DNA from: Siphonodentalium dalli
Taxonomy: Eukaryota > Mollusca > Scaphopoda > Gadilida > Siphonodentaliidae
NCBI GenBank assembly: GCA_032622095.1
Contig: CP136065.1
Coordinates: 18,526,134 to 18,590,133 of the forward strand
Reading direction: 5' to 3'
Length of the DNA: 64,000 bases
Part shown: positions 1 through 12,020 of the stretch, one piece after another
Numbering within the stretch: the first letter of the stretch is position 1
Layout of the letters: each line of letters starts with the position of its first letter
Notes under the pieces: generated by a model
What the model was told of the DNA's origin: nothing
Database searches by the model: none
What the model saw: only the letters and a program-made list of their open reading frames with translations
Program-made: the position numbers and the translations under genes

Positions 1-850
1 TCAGATGCGTTCTTGAAATCCCACATAGCCCCCTGTGCCAGACCCTTTCGAATGTGTTCGATATATTGAAACTATGGAACACGTTCACAAACCTTTATTT
101 ATGTTCTGACATAGGTGGCGATATATATGTTATACCTGTTACTGGCGAGATAATTAGCGCGGTCTGGGGGTCATTCATTAATTAGTTTTTGAAATGGTCA
201 GACGCAGCTTTTCGATTACCAATTTTGGATATATTATGAAATGCAGATTTCATTTTATGGACTATCTTTAATGGTTTTAATATTGTTGACGTGATGTGAT
301 GAGTATGTTGATGCCTTTAAATACACTTTATTAACCCTTTCATGTGTGTGTTGGACTTCTGTCTACGTTAAATCCAGACACTAAATTGTTTAACTATTTA
401 CCATGTTTCTGTTGTATATTTTTTATTAGCAATCGATCTCAACCTGTCTGTACGTCTTATCTGTCAGAGTATTTCTGAATTGAACCATGGTTTATCACTT
501 GTTCTGACGGTGACATGTTTAAATTGGATACTTTTGTGCATGATATCAAGAAATGTTTTAGTGAACAGTTCAACAGCTTGATTTATTTCAAGGAGAGAAG
601 ATGATCATTCCAGTGTCATTATATTCTTAAAAGTCGAATTCGAGGCAGATACTTTTATACTTCTAAGTGGCTGGAACGTATTACAAGTTTGTGAAAGGAA
701 GACCGAAAACAAAGCCTATGCAGTAATGTGTGTACATGGTATATAGTGTATACGGTATTGAAAGGTGGAACTGATAAATAGATATCAAGTATGCAATCTC
801 AACGCACCGATTATTTAGACACTGTAGGCAACAACTAAATTTGTTATATG
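1..850. other. no gene recognised
   Basis: AT-rich DNA with short ORFs only. The one structure seen is a segment of about 55 bp at 789-842 that recurs at 1151-1206 with few changes, so the palindromic element at 855-1060 lies between two near-identical flanks. Confidence 0.5.
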
Positions 851-854
851 TGAC

Positions 855-1060
855 CCGCCATATCAAATCCAGTCGGAAGTCGGGATTTTTTTTACCCTGT
901 GCCAGTGCATTCTCTTATATATGCGAGTCGACCATAGGTCGCCTCGCATATATAAGAGAATGCATTGGCCTAACATAGGTCGCCTCGCATATATAAGAGA
1001 ATGCATTGGCCTAACAATTTTAATAATTTGTTCTTGTATTCTTTAACAATTTTATAATTT
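855..1060 (-). mobile_element. palindromic (foldback) repeat, copy 1
   Basis: 901-926 reads gccagtgcattctcttatat and on. Its reverse complement follows at 944-969, with a spacer containing gaccataggtcgcc. The right arm is then repeated directly at about 983-1010. The same family, in the opposite orientation and with the same AT-rich flank (gttaaagaat...attgttaggccaatgc), is at 55600-55890. Two dispersed, oppositely oriented copies support a short non-autonomous mobile element. No coding capacity is seen. Confidence 0.6.
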
Positions 1061-1590
1061 CACCCATACAGAGCCCCAGACAAACATGAGCAGACGACAC
1101 TCTTCTATGTGCTTCTATATATGTGTGGGGCTCCCTGCAGGGTAATGGATGTATGCAATATCAACGAACCGATTATTTAGAGACTGTAGATAACAACTAA
1201 ATTTGAAGTGCTGTGGCCTCCGTTCACATTTTGTGCTTTATATATTTCAACATTTGGTGCTTGTCAGCCACAACTGATGAGACTGAAACACGACATAACG
1301 TTTAATTAATGTCTAATTTATTCGCGCCGATATTGATGTTTCTATGTGGACACCATGCAGCATTATCTGCAAATATTGATAATGTTCAACAATGAAGATC
1401 CTAACGACACTCAACAGTCAATACTATTTCTTCGGCGCTGGCAGTGTGAACGTATATATGTTCAAATCGAAACAAATGAAGATATCATTTTAAACGTGTA
1501 TTGTTGAAGCGTTTTGGTCAAATCTGTGTTACAAAATTACTAGGTGTATGCACAGTACACGTTAGTCTGTTGGTCAGTTAAAATAAATTG

Positions 1591-1892
1591 ATGGAGTTCC
1601 TGCTGTTTTTTGTCGTTTTTTGCCGGCGCGCTCTCTGCATCAACAGTAATGCGAATGTTACCGGAGATGCGTGACTTCACACAGCCTGGACATTTTGCTG
1701 AAACACTTATCCCAGCTGATGCCAGAAGTGACAGTTTGTTCTGCACAAAATCATGCAAGTCCAATGGCTGCCTGTCGTTTGTTCTCGACCAATTTCTGAA
1801 GAAATGTTACTTCTTCGAGAAGGTTTTGATGGTAGGAAGCCCAGCTAACGTCGGCCTCTCGGGAGCTGCATACTACCTCAGAATGACAGAGG
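1591..1892 (+). CDS. PAN/Apple-like domain exon of a secreted protein (first exon candidate)
   Basis: The frame ending at 1892 encodes a Cys-rich stretch with FCTKSCKSNGCLSFVLD and KKCYFF, the spacing of a PAN/Apple domain (C..C....C.sf.yd....C.ff), a disulfide-bonded extracellular interaction module. It ends at a strong donor, GAG-G|GTAAGT, in phase 1. An ATG at 1591 opens a hydrophobic stretch (MEFLLFFVVF) that looks like a signal peptide, but it is one frame off. A T6 run at about 1615-1620 separates the two frames, so either one base is extra (assembly or mutation) or the true start is elsewhere. The phase-1 donor matches the phase of the lectin exon at 33014, giving a possible PAN plus lectin protein. 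Domain call: fair to good. Start and joining: inferred. Confidence 0.55.
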
Positions 1893-3071
1893 GTAAGTCC
1901 GACCCATTACTAGAGATAGTATATCACTTTCTCAACTCGGTACATATTTGGGGCCATAACATATTGGCCGGATTCGTCATCTCCGGTTTAAAGTGATGTG
2001 AAACACTCCGGTAGGGTGGTCAAATATAAATGGAGAATAATCTTGTTCAAAGTAGTAATTTTTACAAATATTATATCCAAATGTACAACACACACCGTCA
2101 TTCTTGTATATTAATTAAATACAGTGGCTCCCGATGGCGCAATCGTTTTCGTTAGTTTATCGCCGATAGATGCGTCCCGAATCGAGTAGTAAATATTTTA
2201 CATTTGAGCATAGTTCAGACGATCTTTTCTATGGAGTGGTACGGCAGATTTGCTTCAGATTTTCGGCAATGTCAATAGAATCATAGAATGGTACATTCCT
2301 CCTATTGGCATAGCGCCTGGATACTAACTGATCAGTTTCACGCACCCGAACAAGTACATAATATGTCTTTAAACCTCCGAGCTTAAACCTGGTCTAAGCA
2401 CAGGCCCCTGGGGAAATTACTAAAATACCAATATAGACTATACCAGTGTAACGGTTCCAATCATCGATTTTGGCTAAAATCACACCCAACTATCAAAACC
2501 CTACAAATTCTGGAAATCGATAACTGCAACCAAAATATCTTATTGGCAATAAATATTCCTTTCATTTGACATATACCTTGGCGAAATCGAACGAAGTGAA
2601 GTCGAGATATGATATCGGAAAGTACCGAATTCTACCGAACAAATCGCCTCGTCTGTGTGTCCTTTGACCTCGTTATAAAATCAATATTTTCCACACGTCA
2701 TTCCGAAACCACCAATAACTCTTTTATTTCACCCGGTTTGTTTGTGCTCGATATTTTCAACTTTATTCATCAAACGAAATCCAGAAACTAGACAGGTTTG
2801 AAACCGAAAGTAAACAAGATGTACGGGTCAAGGTCACGTGGAATTCCCAGAATTTTAATATTGTATCAAAGCAAATTCCAATTATTTAACTATAATTTCA
2901 AGTTCACTTCTGTTTTTAAATCAGATAAATTTCTTGGAACAGAGAAAATTAATAATTAAAGTGTTTCTTCAATACTCATGTGATACTGTTCAATTGAAAA
3001 AATATTTCACAAAGCTTCTGACCAATATGCTAATTTGTGTTCAAACCGATCAATTCACCAGAAGAATACAC
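1893..3071. other. no gene recognised; putative intron start
   Basis: AT-rich sequence after the PAN exon donor. Only short ORFs are present. If the PAN exon is joined to the lectin exons, this is the start of a ~31 kb intron. Confidence 0.4.
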
Positions 3072-4807
3072 TAAGAGCTATCCTCATCACAATCAGTACT
3101 GTCCTCTTCGGAACTATCATTTACTTGTATATCACCAGTATCCTCAATATCGTCATCTGATTCCTCGGACTCACATAACACCTCTCCAAGATCTAACGGA
3201 ATCTGTGGTCCAGTAAACCACACAATACCAAAACGACCTTCACTTCCTCCCGGCCGTCCATGGAAAGGTCCATTGTTGAGGGAATTGCAAGCGTGGCATA
3301 TTTCCAGATATAGGCCACAGAGTTTGACCTGATGAATTTTTGATATAATGCCGTTTTCGAAGGAGGAAGACCACTAGAGTCAGCCCGTTTGATTTTTGAC
3401 AAAGGCTGGCTGTTGTTGTGGGGGCGAATTTCGTGCGGAATATTGCATATCTAGCATCATCCACGTTCACCAAAGAAGCTTTTCCGAACATGGAACAAAC
3501 AAACGATTCGAGAGAGTCCAATGTCTCACGACTTACATTTATCGATGTTCCTAAACTAGCGAAGGCAGATAAGAATCTATCGGATTTAATCGCCGTGTCA
3601 AAAGGTTTAATTTTACCTTTTCGTACGAAAGCTGTATAATCACAGCCAGTAAAGGCGTGTATTCCTGGTAATGCGTCACAAACGATTCTCCCAAGATGGC
3701 CCTGTATATTTGACACATCGACAAAACGTCTTGTGTTGTTGCTCTCGTGACCAACATCAATGTGTACTCATAACACACATTGGCAAGCCCAAACATCAAA
3801 CAACATTCCCCTAGCACTTCAACATAAATATATTTTGCCCACTCATCTGCGAACAATAACAAAAATGACACTTTAAAAGTCTCTGAGTTTAAATTTTCAG
3901 CAAAAGTTTTCGGTTTGACTCTCTGATCTGGACCCGTAACGCGCGACTCATTGATGATTGCTCCACGACTCTCTCGCTCGATGTCTTTAATGGACGGATG
4001 TTTGTATGTGTCAGCTACAAAGTCGACACGATTTGCAAATTTGCTGAGTGTTCTGAGCACTGTGAGCAGATCACGGGCGATACCGCCATAAGTTGGCGAT
4101 AGGTTTGTGAGTGTACTAATTAGGAAAAATGCATCAACGATATAAGCGTCTACAGACTTTGACGCTTCTGATTCTACCATTCCTTCAAGTTTGTGAAACA
4201 ATTTTTCTTTATCTGTTTTCATTTTTGTACCGTCAATGTGAGCCATGCACAGCGGCACATGCGTCAGCGGGTAAATGAAAAGCTTGCGAAGATCGATGTC
4301 CATTTGATTTCTTTCAACTTCTTGTCTTTAGAAGTCAGTTTCATCGAAAGGGCGGTTGATGCAAAATTCTTAACCTTGCGCCTGACTATAGGCTTCTCGA
4401 ATCTCTTGTCATCATTGAGGCATTCAGACTTGAATTCATCACGCCATGCCTCTCCAGTTTGAACAGCTTTGAGTATTTCGGTAGCTACAATTTTCCCGAC
4501 AGCACGGCCAGTGGATGTCGAATATAAATCAGAACTTGGCACTTTGTCCGAGAACGGATACAGTGTGGACTGTATTCCTCCCGTGAGCTTGTGAAGATCT
4601 GAATTGTCGCGTTTTACTTTCTGATTTCAAATCGTTCACACTGTCTTCTGTTGGGGACTTACCAGCTTTTATATTTAAGTAACTGATTATTGACCCCCTC
4701 GTGGATCGGGTAATCATCCATCGTCTACGTGCACCAGCAGAAGATAGGGACGTTATTCCAGTGAGTCTGGATGCAGCATCCCTGTTGATGGTTTGCTCAA
4801 GGGTCAA
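3072..4807 (-). pseudogene. C-terminal third of a large transposon-linked gene family (GCDYT protein), decayed
   Basis: Read from 4807 down to a stop at 3072-3074, four overlapping frames give one continuous family-like order. First comes LEQTINRDAASRLTGI, then ARRRWMITRSTRGSIISYL, then TGRAVGKIV..RFEKPIVRRK (4542-4264). Next is LFIYPLTHVPLCMAHIDGTK followed by a long block (4303-3551), then LPGIHAFTGCDYT with a following Lys/Gly stretch (3716-3400), then LPPSKTALYQKFIRSNSVAY (3402-3193). An acidic tail rich in D/E/S (SEESDDDIEDTGD, then SSEEDSTDCDEDSS) ends at 3072. TGCDYT resembles the H3TH entry (GCDYT.G) of FEN/XPG-like nucleases, so a PIN-like nuclease fold is possible; this is inference. 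I know the family only as uncharacterised multicopy genes in cnidarians, molluscs and amphioxus. Several frame changes show this copy is dead. Confidence 0.65.
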
Positions 4808-4809
4808 AA

Positions 4810-6580
4810 CAACAGGGCTCCTGGAGAACGAGTTATGAGTATGTCGAACTGATATGGCTCCATTTAAGACAGACCAACCATATCACGATTTATATATTTA
4901 TTTTTATTATATAAAATATACACATAAAACAGAAATATACCTTTGGCTTCATGGGGAATGTTCATTCGCTCCACTTGACGATCAACTATGTAGGCGCTGT
5001 GTAGACCCGTTATACAGACGATGCAGAAATGAGTTAAGATTGCATATGATATACTAGAATGTCTGTTAAGTGTCTGGTCTACCACAGCGATTGAAAACAT
5101 GAGAGGCCTGGCAGGCTATTAGTAGTTAAGCATTTACACCGGGTTTCACTGCAGTGGTTAGAGTGAAAATACTGTGAAATGCCTGTCAGGCTTAATTGTG
5201 GAGGATATATCAGTATCCAAAGCCCACCAAACGTGGAACCAGACAATCATGCATATCGAGTAAATCCAAGGAGCTTTCGCGCATACGCGAATGGTAGAGA
5301 TGTCAAGGACAGACAGTCTTGTACCATTGCCATATGGTTACCGGCCAGACCTTGGATGAGAAGGCTTTCACGCGTGATACGCAGCTGTGCTATCGTATTC
5401 AAACGGCTACACGCCAGATAAGAGTCGCGCACGAGTGCAAATGGTTACACACCTTAGGAGCACTGAACCACACAAATGGCAGTATCGAGCTACCTGCAGA
5501 TGCCTCCCGGAGAACAGTTCACGTGTACTAGGAATCGGTGAATCTAGTAGGTACAACGTATTCTCTGATAACGGCAGCAAAAGCGTTCACGTGTACCAGT
5601 ATGATTGAACTGGTAGGTACAACGAAGTCAAGGAAGATACGTGCTCGATGAGGAGTGTGTGAGGCATTGCGTCCATAACAAGGCTATCGCGCAAATTCAC
5701 AGTTGGCGGGCGCGGGTCGCACCAAAGCATAGACGTCCACAAGTATATGGCTAACAACTGTGACGGAATTAACCCATGGTGCTCGGACTGTCAGAGCATT
5801 TTGGAAGACTGTAAGTGGGCACAGTTGATAACCAGTAGAAATAAGTTGAGAACGCATTATTATGCGATGGTGATAACCTGCACGAATGGTGATAACATGA
5901 CCGCAAGATTCCATGACGGACATAAGGAGAAGCTGACTAGACTTAAAATTAAACGTGAGCAAAAAGGTAAGCCAGTAAATTTAATTTAATTTAAACTAGT
6001 CGTAAACCGAGCTGAATAAAGCTAAATTATTCGCAAACTGAACATTCCCAATTTCTCTATCGGACTAGTAGAAAATTATAAGATGTGTGAAACTATAGAT
6101 ATATGGTCAATAATAAGCATGTACATAGAATACTAAGCTAGAGCTAGAGGTAATATTTTTCAAGTTGGGTTTGTGATTCTTCATACAAAATACAGTTATA
6201 ATATCTATTAACTGTAAAACCAAACAGATGTACATATGTACATGGCATCGCGGAGGTGGGGTGGATGGGCGGACAAGTCTGCGGCACCGACGGTATTAAA
6301 TACAAGCTTTGTCTGAACAGCCTATCTCTGAGAAGTAATCTGTATAAATGATTCCGCACGTATACGACTCGGACTTACTGTAACACAGTCTGCTCTGGAA
6401 TCTGAGAGGTGCCATGATAAGCGGCGTCGACCTTAAATAACACCACCTGGCTTGGCCCTGTGTGGGAACCTGTTCTAGCAGATTAACTCATGCCCTGTCG
6501 TGATCGCGCGTCATATCTCGAGTATTGTTGGTCTGTATAAAACTACAGTAATGCAATAAGATATATTTAATTACTATCAA
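4810..6580. other. about 1.75 kb of unrelated DNA inside the decayed GCDYT gene
   Basis: The neighbouring family blocks (6584 side and 4807 side) are close together in related proteins as I recall them, so this stretch is probably an insertion or an intron. No transposase or RT motif is visible. A short internal duplication, ttcacgtgtac...aggtacaacg, occurs at about 5518-5562 and 5586-5627. An open stretch at 5747-5968 ends at a possible donor (aaaaag|gtaagcc), but its translation matches nothing I recognise. Confidence 0.35.
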
Positions 6581-6583
6581 TTT

Positions 6584-8222
6584 TCAAGCATCTCTCTTAC
6601 ACCTGCATGGATGCATTGCTTCAACATTATATAAATCCAGTGCATACATCACCATCCATCTGGCATAATTGTGCCTGGATGTTGCAAAGAAGATAGCAGA
6701 CATTGCATGTAAAGAATACACGTACAATTCAAGGTCGTTTGTGTCGCAGGCTCGACTAAACAGGAGAAACAATTCAACCAGATAAATGTACATTGCCCAA
6801 TACTTTGCTGTTTCGCCGTGGGCGCCCGCTCTTGTTTGGTCAAAGTATTGTTCATATGATGTCATGAGAGTTTCATATTCAACAGACTTCTCGACAGTTT
6901 GCATCAGATCTGGCGACGGATGTTCGTTCATCTGTTGAAAATATATCAGCAAACCTTCAGGCATGCCCTTTTGGTACCAATCTAGGAATTGTCGGAAGTG
7001 TAAAATCTGAATGCCTGTGCAAGTAATGGATGTAGGCGCTTGCACCTATTATAATGTTTTCCAGATATAAATCCTTTCAAAGAACCACTTGCTAAGACTC
7101 CAGTGTCGACAAGGATATGCGGACCACCGGACTCGTCAAGTAAATATCCAAGTGAACCAAAATATGCTTGTTGAATATGGAATGCACCAAAGCATACACA
7201 TATATTATCAAACTTCGGGCTCTCAACTGATTGAATTTGTTTGGCTGGTTTAGCTATCGCTAAGTCATAATGGACTACAACCGCCTTCTGACTGCACTCT
7301 TGTGCAACCTTCTGAGATATCCTCATGATTTCCGCAACTACGTCTAGACGAGTTGGGGGAGGTTGATGTTCTCAATATATGATATACATTGCCGAGGCAG
7401 TGGATCACACTGAAGTCTAGAGTTCCAACCCACATGGTTGTCGATTTACATAGATGACATGAAATCACCCAGGCTTCGTCGCGTCTCTTCAATCGCTGAT
7501 GATTTGTGGGAGGTGGCTTGGTCTTTATTCGGTAATAAAATTTTTACAATTTAGGTTTTTTTCTGTATGGCGCTAGGTCAGTTATATTAGAACATTCCAT
7601 GGAACGTTTCCGTCTACGCTGGTCGTGTGCTTGGGGTTCAAAAGTGGTTTTGTTTGACGTAGACACAATGGCTGGTTTGTTCTGATAACATATTCCGACA
7701 GTGTCCTGCAGTGTCCCACTCCCAGATAGAGTCTCTGTGTTTTCGTCAAAGTTATCCCAGGCCAATGCCGTGGAGAAACCAGGCGCAGTGGTCATATCAT
7801 CAGGTGTACATTGCTTTTTCTCCGACACCGAGAGAGCCATGTCAGTCTCCAGCTCCTCAATGCAATGGTATTCAAAGAATGACCAAATTTGTTCAGGATT
7901 TCGATGACGCGTCTACTGCCAGTCATACTCTTCAAACCGAGATCACGACACACGTGCGTAGATGGTTTTAATGCGCCCTTGGTACAAGAAAACATAGTCG
8001 TCAGCCGATGCTGCAGCATACCACTCTGTGCGATGGCTTTTTGATGGTCTCGGATATCCTGTGTAAAGCACTCGAAAGAAATCTATCAGGAGATTTGGTA
8101 GTTGTGCATTCAAGTGTCACCTGCTTCTCCATTTCAGTTGAGTAAATGACATTGCCCTGCTTGTTATTGAGTTTGCCCATGCGAACAGAACATTGGTACC
8201 GTTTGAGAATCTTATCACTCAA
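6584..8222 (-). pseudogene. central part of the GCDYT gene family, decayed
   Basis: Minus-strand blocks in four frames follow one order. LSDKILKRYQCSVRMGKL is at 8222-8001. KPSTHVCRDLGLKSMTGSRR..IEILNKFGH is at 8019-7792. LAWDNFDENTETLSGSGTLQ then DTVGICYQN is at 7840-7544. LKRRDEAWVISCHLCKSTTM is at 7492-7380. DNICVCFGAFHIQQAYFGSL then GSLKGFISGKHYNRCKRLHP is at 7326-6982. A helical block containing GAHGETAKYWAMYIYLVELF and ATSRHNYARWMVMY is at 7045-6584. These motifs are characteristic of the same family as the C-terminal blocks at 3072-4807; no biochemical role is known to me. At least three frame changes and interruptions on both sides make it non-functional here. Confidence 0.65.
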
Positions 8223-8821
8223 AGTAATTGCTTTATATGAATTGCTTTATCTGAGAACCCATGTGTGGCCAGATAAGCCATGTATCGTTGATGATTGTTT
8301 ATTTGTATAATATTTACAAGCTTATGACAATGGTGATAATAAACAAACAAAAATGATATTATACAGGAGCGACATGGCCCAGATGGGCCGTCTTCCTGTC
8401 GCCCCCATGTATACAAACATGAAGTGGCAACTAATGAAGTGAAATGATAATGAAAATGATAGAATGTAGTTCATAATAGACAAATAAAGTATCCACTTAT
8501 GGGATGCATCTACATGTATATGCGGTAATACATATGTATTGGTTGTATTCATGGGCTTATATTAAATATGTTACTAATGATGGGGGTATGGCCGGGGCTG
8601 TTTCGAATATTTACTAGTTAAGAAGATATTGGCTTCCGATTATCAAATGCATTGAGAGATCGTTGTTGCTGAAGCAAGTATTTGTTTCAGGTTATCGAGG
8701 AATTCATATATCGATATGTAGGAAGCAATTTATCGTTTCGTCCCGCCAAAATGTTAAGGTGAACATACCAGACTGCATTACAATGACTACAATGATGGGA
8801 GGATTAGGGGTCAATGCTTTA

Positions 8822-9720
8822 TTAAGCCACTTTACAGTCTTCACGAAATGAGTTGTTGCATTTAACTTTTGTTTCATATTGAGATAAATATTTATTTTTC
8901 AATTCTTTTTTAAATCTATTTCGAAATCTGGTATTTTTGAGATTTTTATCCAATGAGTTCCATATGCACGGAAACGCGTGTTTGGGTAATATAGAAGTAA
9001 AAGTCGTTCTCGGGGTTACTGTTTTCAAATTTCCAGCTTGTCGAGTATTAGCCTTTGTATATTCAAACGAATTATCAAATGATTTCGGAAGATTTCCTTT
9101 TGTCCAATCAAATACAATTGTAGCCGATTGTAACCGATACATGTCATAAAATTTCAGAATCTTTTCTTTGCGAAATGTGGGCTCTGTGTGGCTTCTATAC
9201 GTTCTGTTTGCCATGATAAGGATGGCTTTTTTCTGTTGTTTGAAAATAATATTTCCAGTGTCAGCATGACCCCAAATTGGCAACCCATATATGAGATGAC
9301 TGTGGATTAGAGAAAAGTATAAGGTTTTCAAACAGTTTTTGGGAAGTATACGTTTAACCTTATTGATGCAGTACATTGCATTGGATATCCTTGTTTTTAT
9401 CATTGATATGTGATATTTGAAGGTGAGATTTTCATCAATATTAATTCCGAGGAATTTCATATATTGTTCCGGTCTAACGTTTCCAATTCGTGTTAGTGGC
9501 TCGTTGTTCAGATTTATTTTAAGAATATTTCATTTTAAGTCATTATTAGTTTGGTGTAGTAACATGTACTTACTTTTTAATATATTAATAACCAATTTAT
9601 TACTACAACACCAATTGTGAACTTTTTCAATTCTGAATTAACTTGTTTTTCAATTTGGCGGTGGTCATTTCCAGAAATATGGAGGGTTGTGTCGTCTGCA
9701 AATGAAAGTATATTCAAACA
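8822..9720 (-). mobile_element. LINE (non-LTR retrotransposon) reverse transcriptase, C-terminal fragment
   Basis: The reading frame 9460-8822 gives 212 residues starting FLGINIDENLTFKYHI, then IHSHLIYGLPIWGHAD, then a C-terminal segment with PCIWNSLDKNLKNTRFRNRF. This is the thumb and C-terminal region of jockey/CR1-like RTs. Upstream, on the same strand at about 9660-9700, lies FADDTTLHISGND, the RT active-site box, in a shifted frame. The fragment lies between the N-terminal and central blocks of the GCDYT gene and probably inserted there. It is 5' truncated and frameshifted. A related, more degraded copy is at 32097-32800. Confidence 0.75.
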
Positions 9721-9834
9721 CGTGCTCGTTCATGCGGGGATGTAAGCATCTCGGCACGTTTATCATTTAGCAGACTCTATGTATTGTATAGGTCGTCAGT
9801 TGCACGAACGTGTGATTCCCTCAACGATACGTGC

Positions 9835-10458
9835 CTAGTCGGGGCTATTGGGTCGTGTGGATGGGTGTTCTCTTTGTCGCTGACTCTCAGTTTTATTTAG
9901 ATACTGTCTGCGACAGGAGTGGTGATATTTCACTTCTTTAGCAACAAAGTCTATTCCACGAATTTTGGCAATCATTTCGCTATCATCATATTCCATTGCG
10001 GCATTTTGTATCACTTCTGCTGCTTCCAAAGTTTCACAAGAACCCAATGGCTCGAAATTGGAGCTTCTGGTTCGATGTTTTCGCTCTGTATAACAAAAGA
10101 GACATAGTGGGGCCAGAACTCCCGATGATGTGTTCATATGATGATCAACATCTGTCCTCAGAACAACCTTCCTAACAGCAGAGGAACCAACCAAGTCTGT
10201 AGAAGCAACTATTGTGACTGCTGTGAAGTTTTTGTGGCAGACGCTGTGATACCCATAACTCTCGGAAAACAACTTGCCAGAAAGCTTGGCGCAGATGTCT
10301 GAAGATTTTGATGAGCCGACTTTCGACAATCTCGATTGACACGCAACTTGGACAGCATCCCACATCTTACTGTCGTAGCGATTCACTGGCCCAATATAAT
10401 CAGTTCCGCTAACATGCAGCACACATTCTATACCGCTTTGGGAGAATGTAGCCATCAT
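9835..10458 (-). pseudogene. N-terminal Cys/His-rich block of the GCDYT gene family
   Basis: Open from the ATG at 10458 (a second ATG follows at 10455) to 9835. It encodes MMATFSQSGIECVLHVSG, then YGYHSVCHKNF, then CLFCYTERKHRTRSSNF, then a helical part with YDDSEMIAKIRGIDFVAKEV and KYHHSCRRQYL. The repeated C..C and YH..C pairs suggest two zinc-binding modules at the N-terminus. An upstream in-frame extension (10533-10461) is hydrophobic and is probably not part of the protein. The block stops at PNSPD, after which LINE sequence intervenes before the family resumes at 8222. I regard the three minus-strand blocks (10458-9835, 8222-6584, 4807-3072) as one broken gene. Confidence 0.6.
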
Positions 10459-10539
10459 GAAGCAAAACGAAAACGAAACTAGATATAATAAAACTATAAT
10501 AGACAAAGAATACAGAGTTAGAGCAAAATACAAATATTA

Positions 10540-11269
10540 GAAGCTATGAGTGAGCTGCATGTGACTGTTCTGTATGGAATACCTCGTGATAGTGAAGCAT
10601 GCCCGCGCATAATGCTCTTTATTTGCCAACTACCTTATTTGCTGATTAAGTAAACGGAATATACTCTGTCACATCATAACAACACCTTGTTTTAAGTATG
10701 TGACACAAATGTAACCAATATCCTTCCATTATGGAGTCGTTTTCAATTCTCATAAATTTTACTGTTTTTGGCTATTTTGGCACACATTTTGGCTGACATC
10801 TTGAATGGTTGCAATAACGGCTGTGTTAATTTTCTTTCCACATATCCGAATCTGGTATACAGTAAAGTTAAAAATTATACTAGAACGGATTCCAATCGAC
10901 AATTATAAAATTTCTGAAGCTAACTTTCCAATTTGACATTTAAACAAAAATGGCGTTTCAAAATATATTTGAACTTTCACCTCTCGTACTCGCGGTGAAT
11001 GGTCGAAATTCTAATTATGTGTTTATTCAATAGAGAGAGTGACTTATTGCCGACAAAATGGTATATATGACATGTTAGCTGACACTACATATGTTGCATA
11101 CATTCGAAATTACTAACCCTCCCCCAACACTTAAGTAACATTTTTCTCTCTCACCAGGCATCATTCTATGTTAAATATCTCCCAAACGCCGCGTTTCCCA
11201 CTCGCAAGAAAATGGTTTCCGTAAACTACATATATTTTTCCACAAAATGAGCAGAGTGGGTCTTTTGGT
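10540..11269. other. no gene recognised
   Basis: AT-rich, non-coding in all frames; no repeats or motifs identified. Confidence 0.4.
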
Positions 11270-12020
11270 CAGAGTGACTACAATAAAACCTTATGGGCTC
11301 TCGGACTAAAGTTTCTGCACACCATTCGAGGCTACCTCTATCTTTTCCATCAGGGGAAAATCTGGTTTGGACAATGGAACACTGTTCTACTGCGTGGGTG
11401 TAATCACTGCAAAATTACTCATTTAATGCTTCCGCTTTGTCTAAATCTGACCCGGCAACTGAATTATCTTTCCTCTTGAGAGGGGGATACCCTGGGAGTC
11501 CTTTTTAATATCATGATCATTGAGTTTGTCAATGGCAATTATTTCGGAAATAGAATCAGGAGTTGATTAAATGATCGAGAGTGTTGTCATTAATGTTCAA
11601 AACAATTGACCCTCGCATGGTGATAGAATGACTTTGTCCAGGGAAGACCAAGAGATGTTAGGGTAGTTAAAGTCACCAAGGATATGAATAGACGGTTGTG
11701 TACTGTCTCTGTGCATTTCACATATAGCTTGCAGTTGGATTCGACGTAAATCAATTTCATCTTCCAGGCTGTTAGGCTCACGATGCCAACTTGAAAAGAA
11801 GTGAGGGTGTCCATCACATTTTATTTTTGCTCAAACTGATTCCGAATCATTTAGGAGTGTTGTTGCTGGTGCTTGGTCAAGGTAACTCTTGACCAGTAGC
11901 ATGACTCCTCTGCCATATATGTTTATATCCTTCCGAAATACTGAATTACCTAGATTTTCAGGTATGATTCCATTAGTTCGAATCAAGAGAGTTATGCGAA
12001 TATGAGCGAACACCAATTAT
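11270..12020 (-). mobile_element. LINE APE-type endonuclease fragment plus linker
   Basis: The minus strand at 12016-11831 reads FRKDINIYGRGVMLLVKSYL. About 11760-11590 reads IDLRRIQLQAICEMHRD and then PSIHILGDFNYPNISW. GDFNYP..W is the DNase-I-like (APE) endonuclease signature of non-LTR retrotransposons. Further down (about 11440) GSDLDKAEALNE resembles the linker between endonuclease and RT. Several stops and shifts show decay. It may be the 5' half of the LINE family at 8822-9720, but other DNA separates them. Confidence 0.7.
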
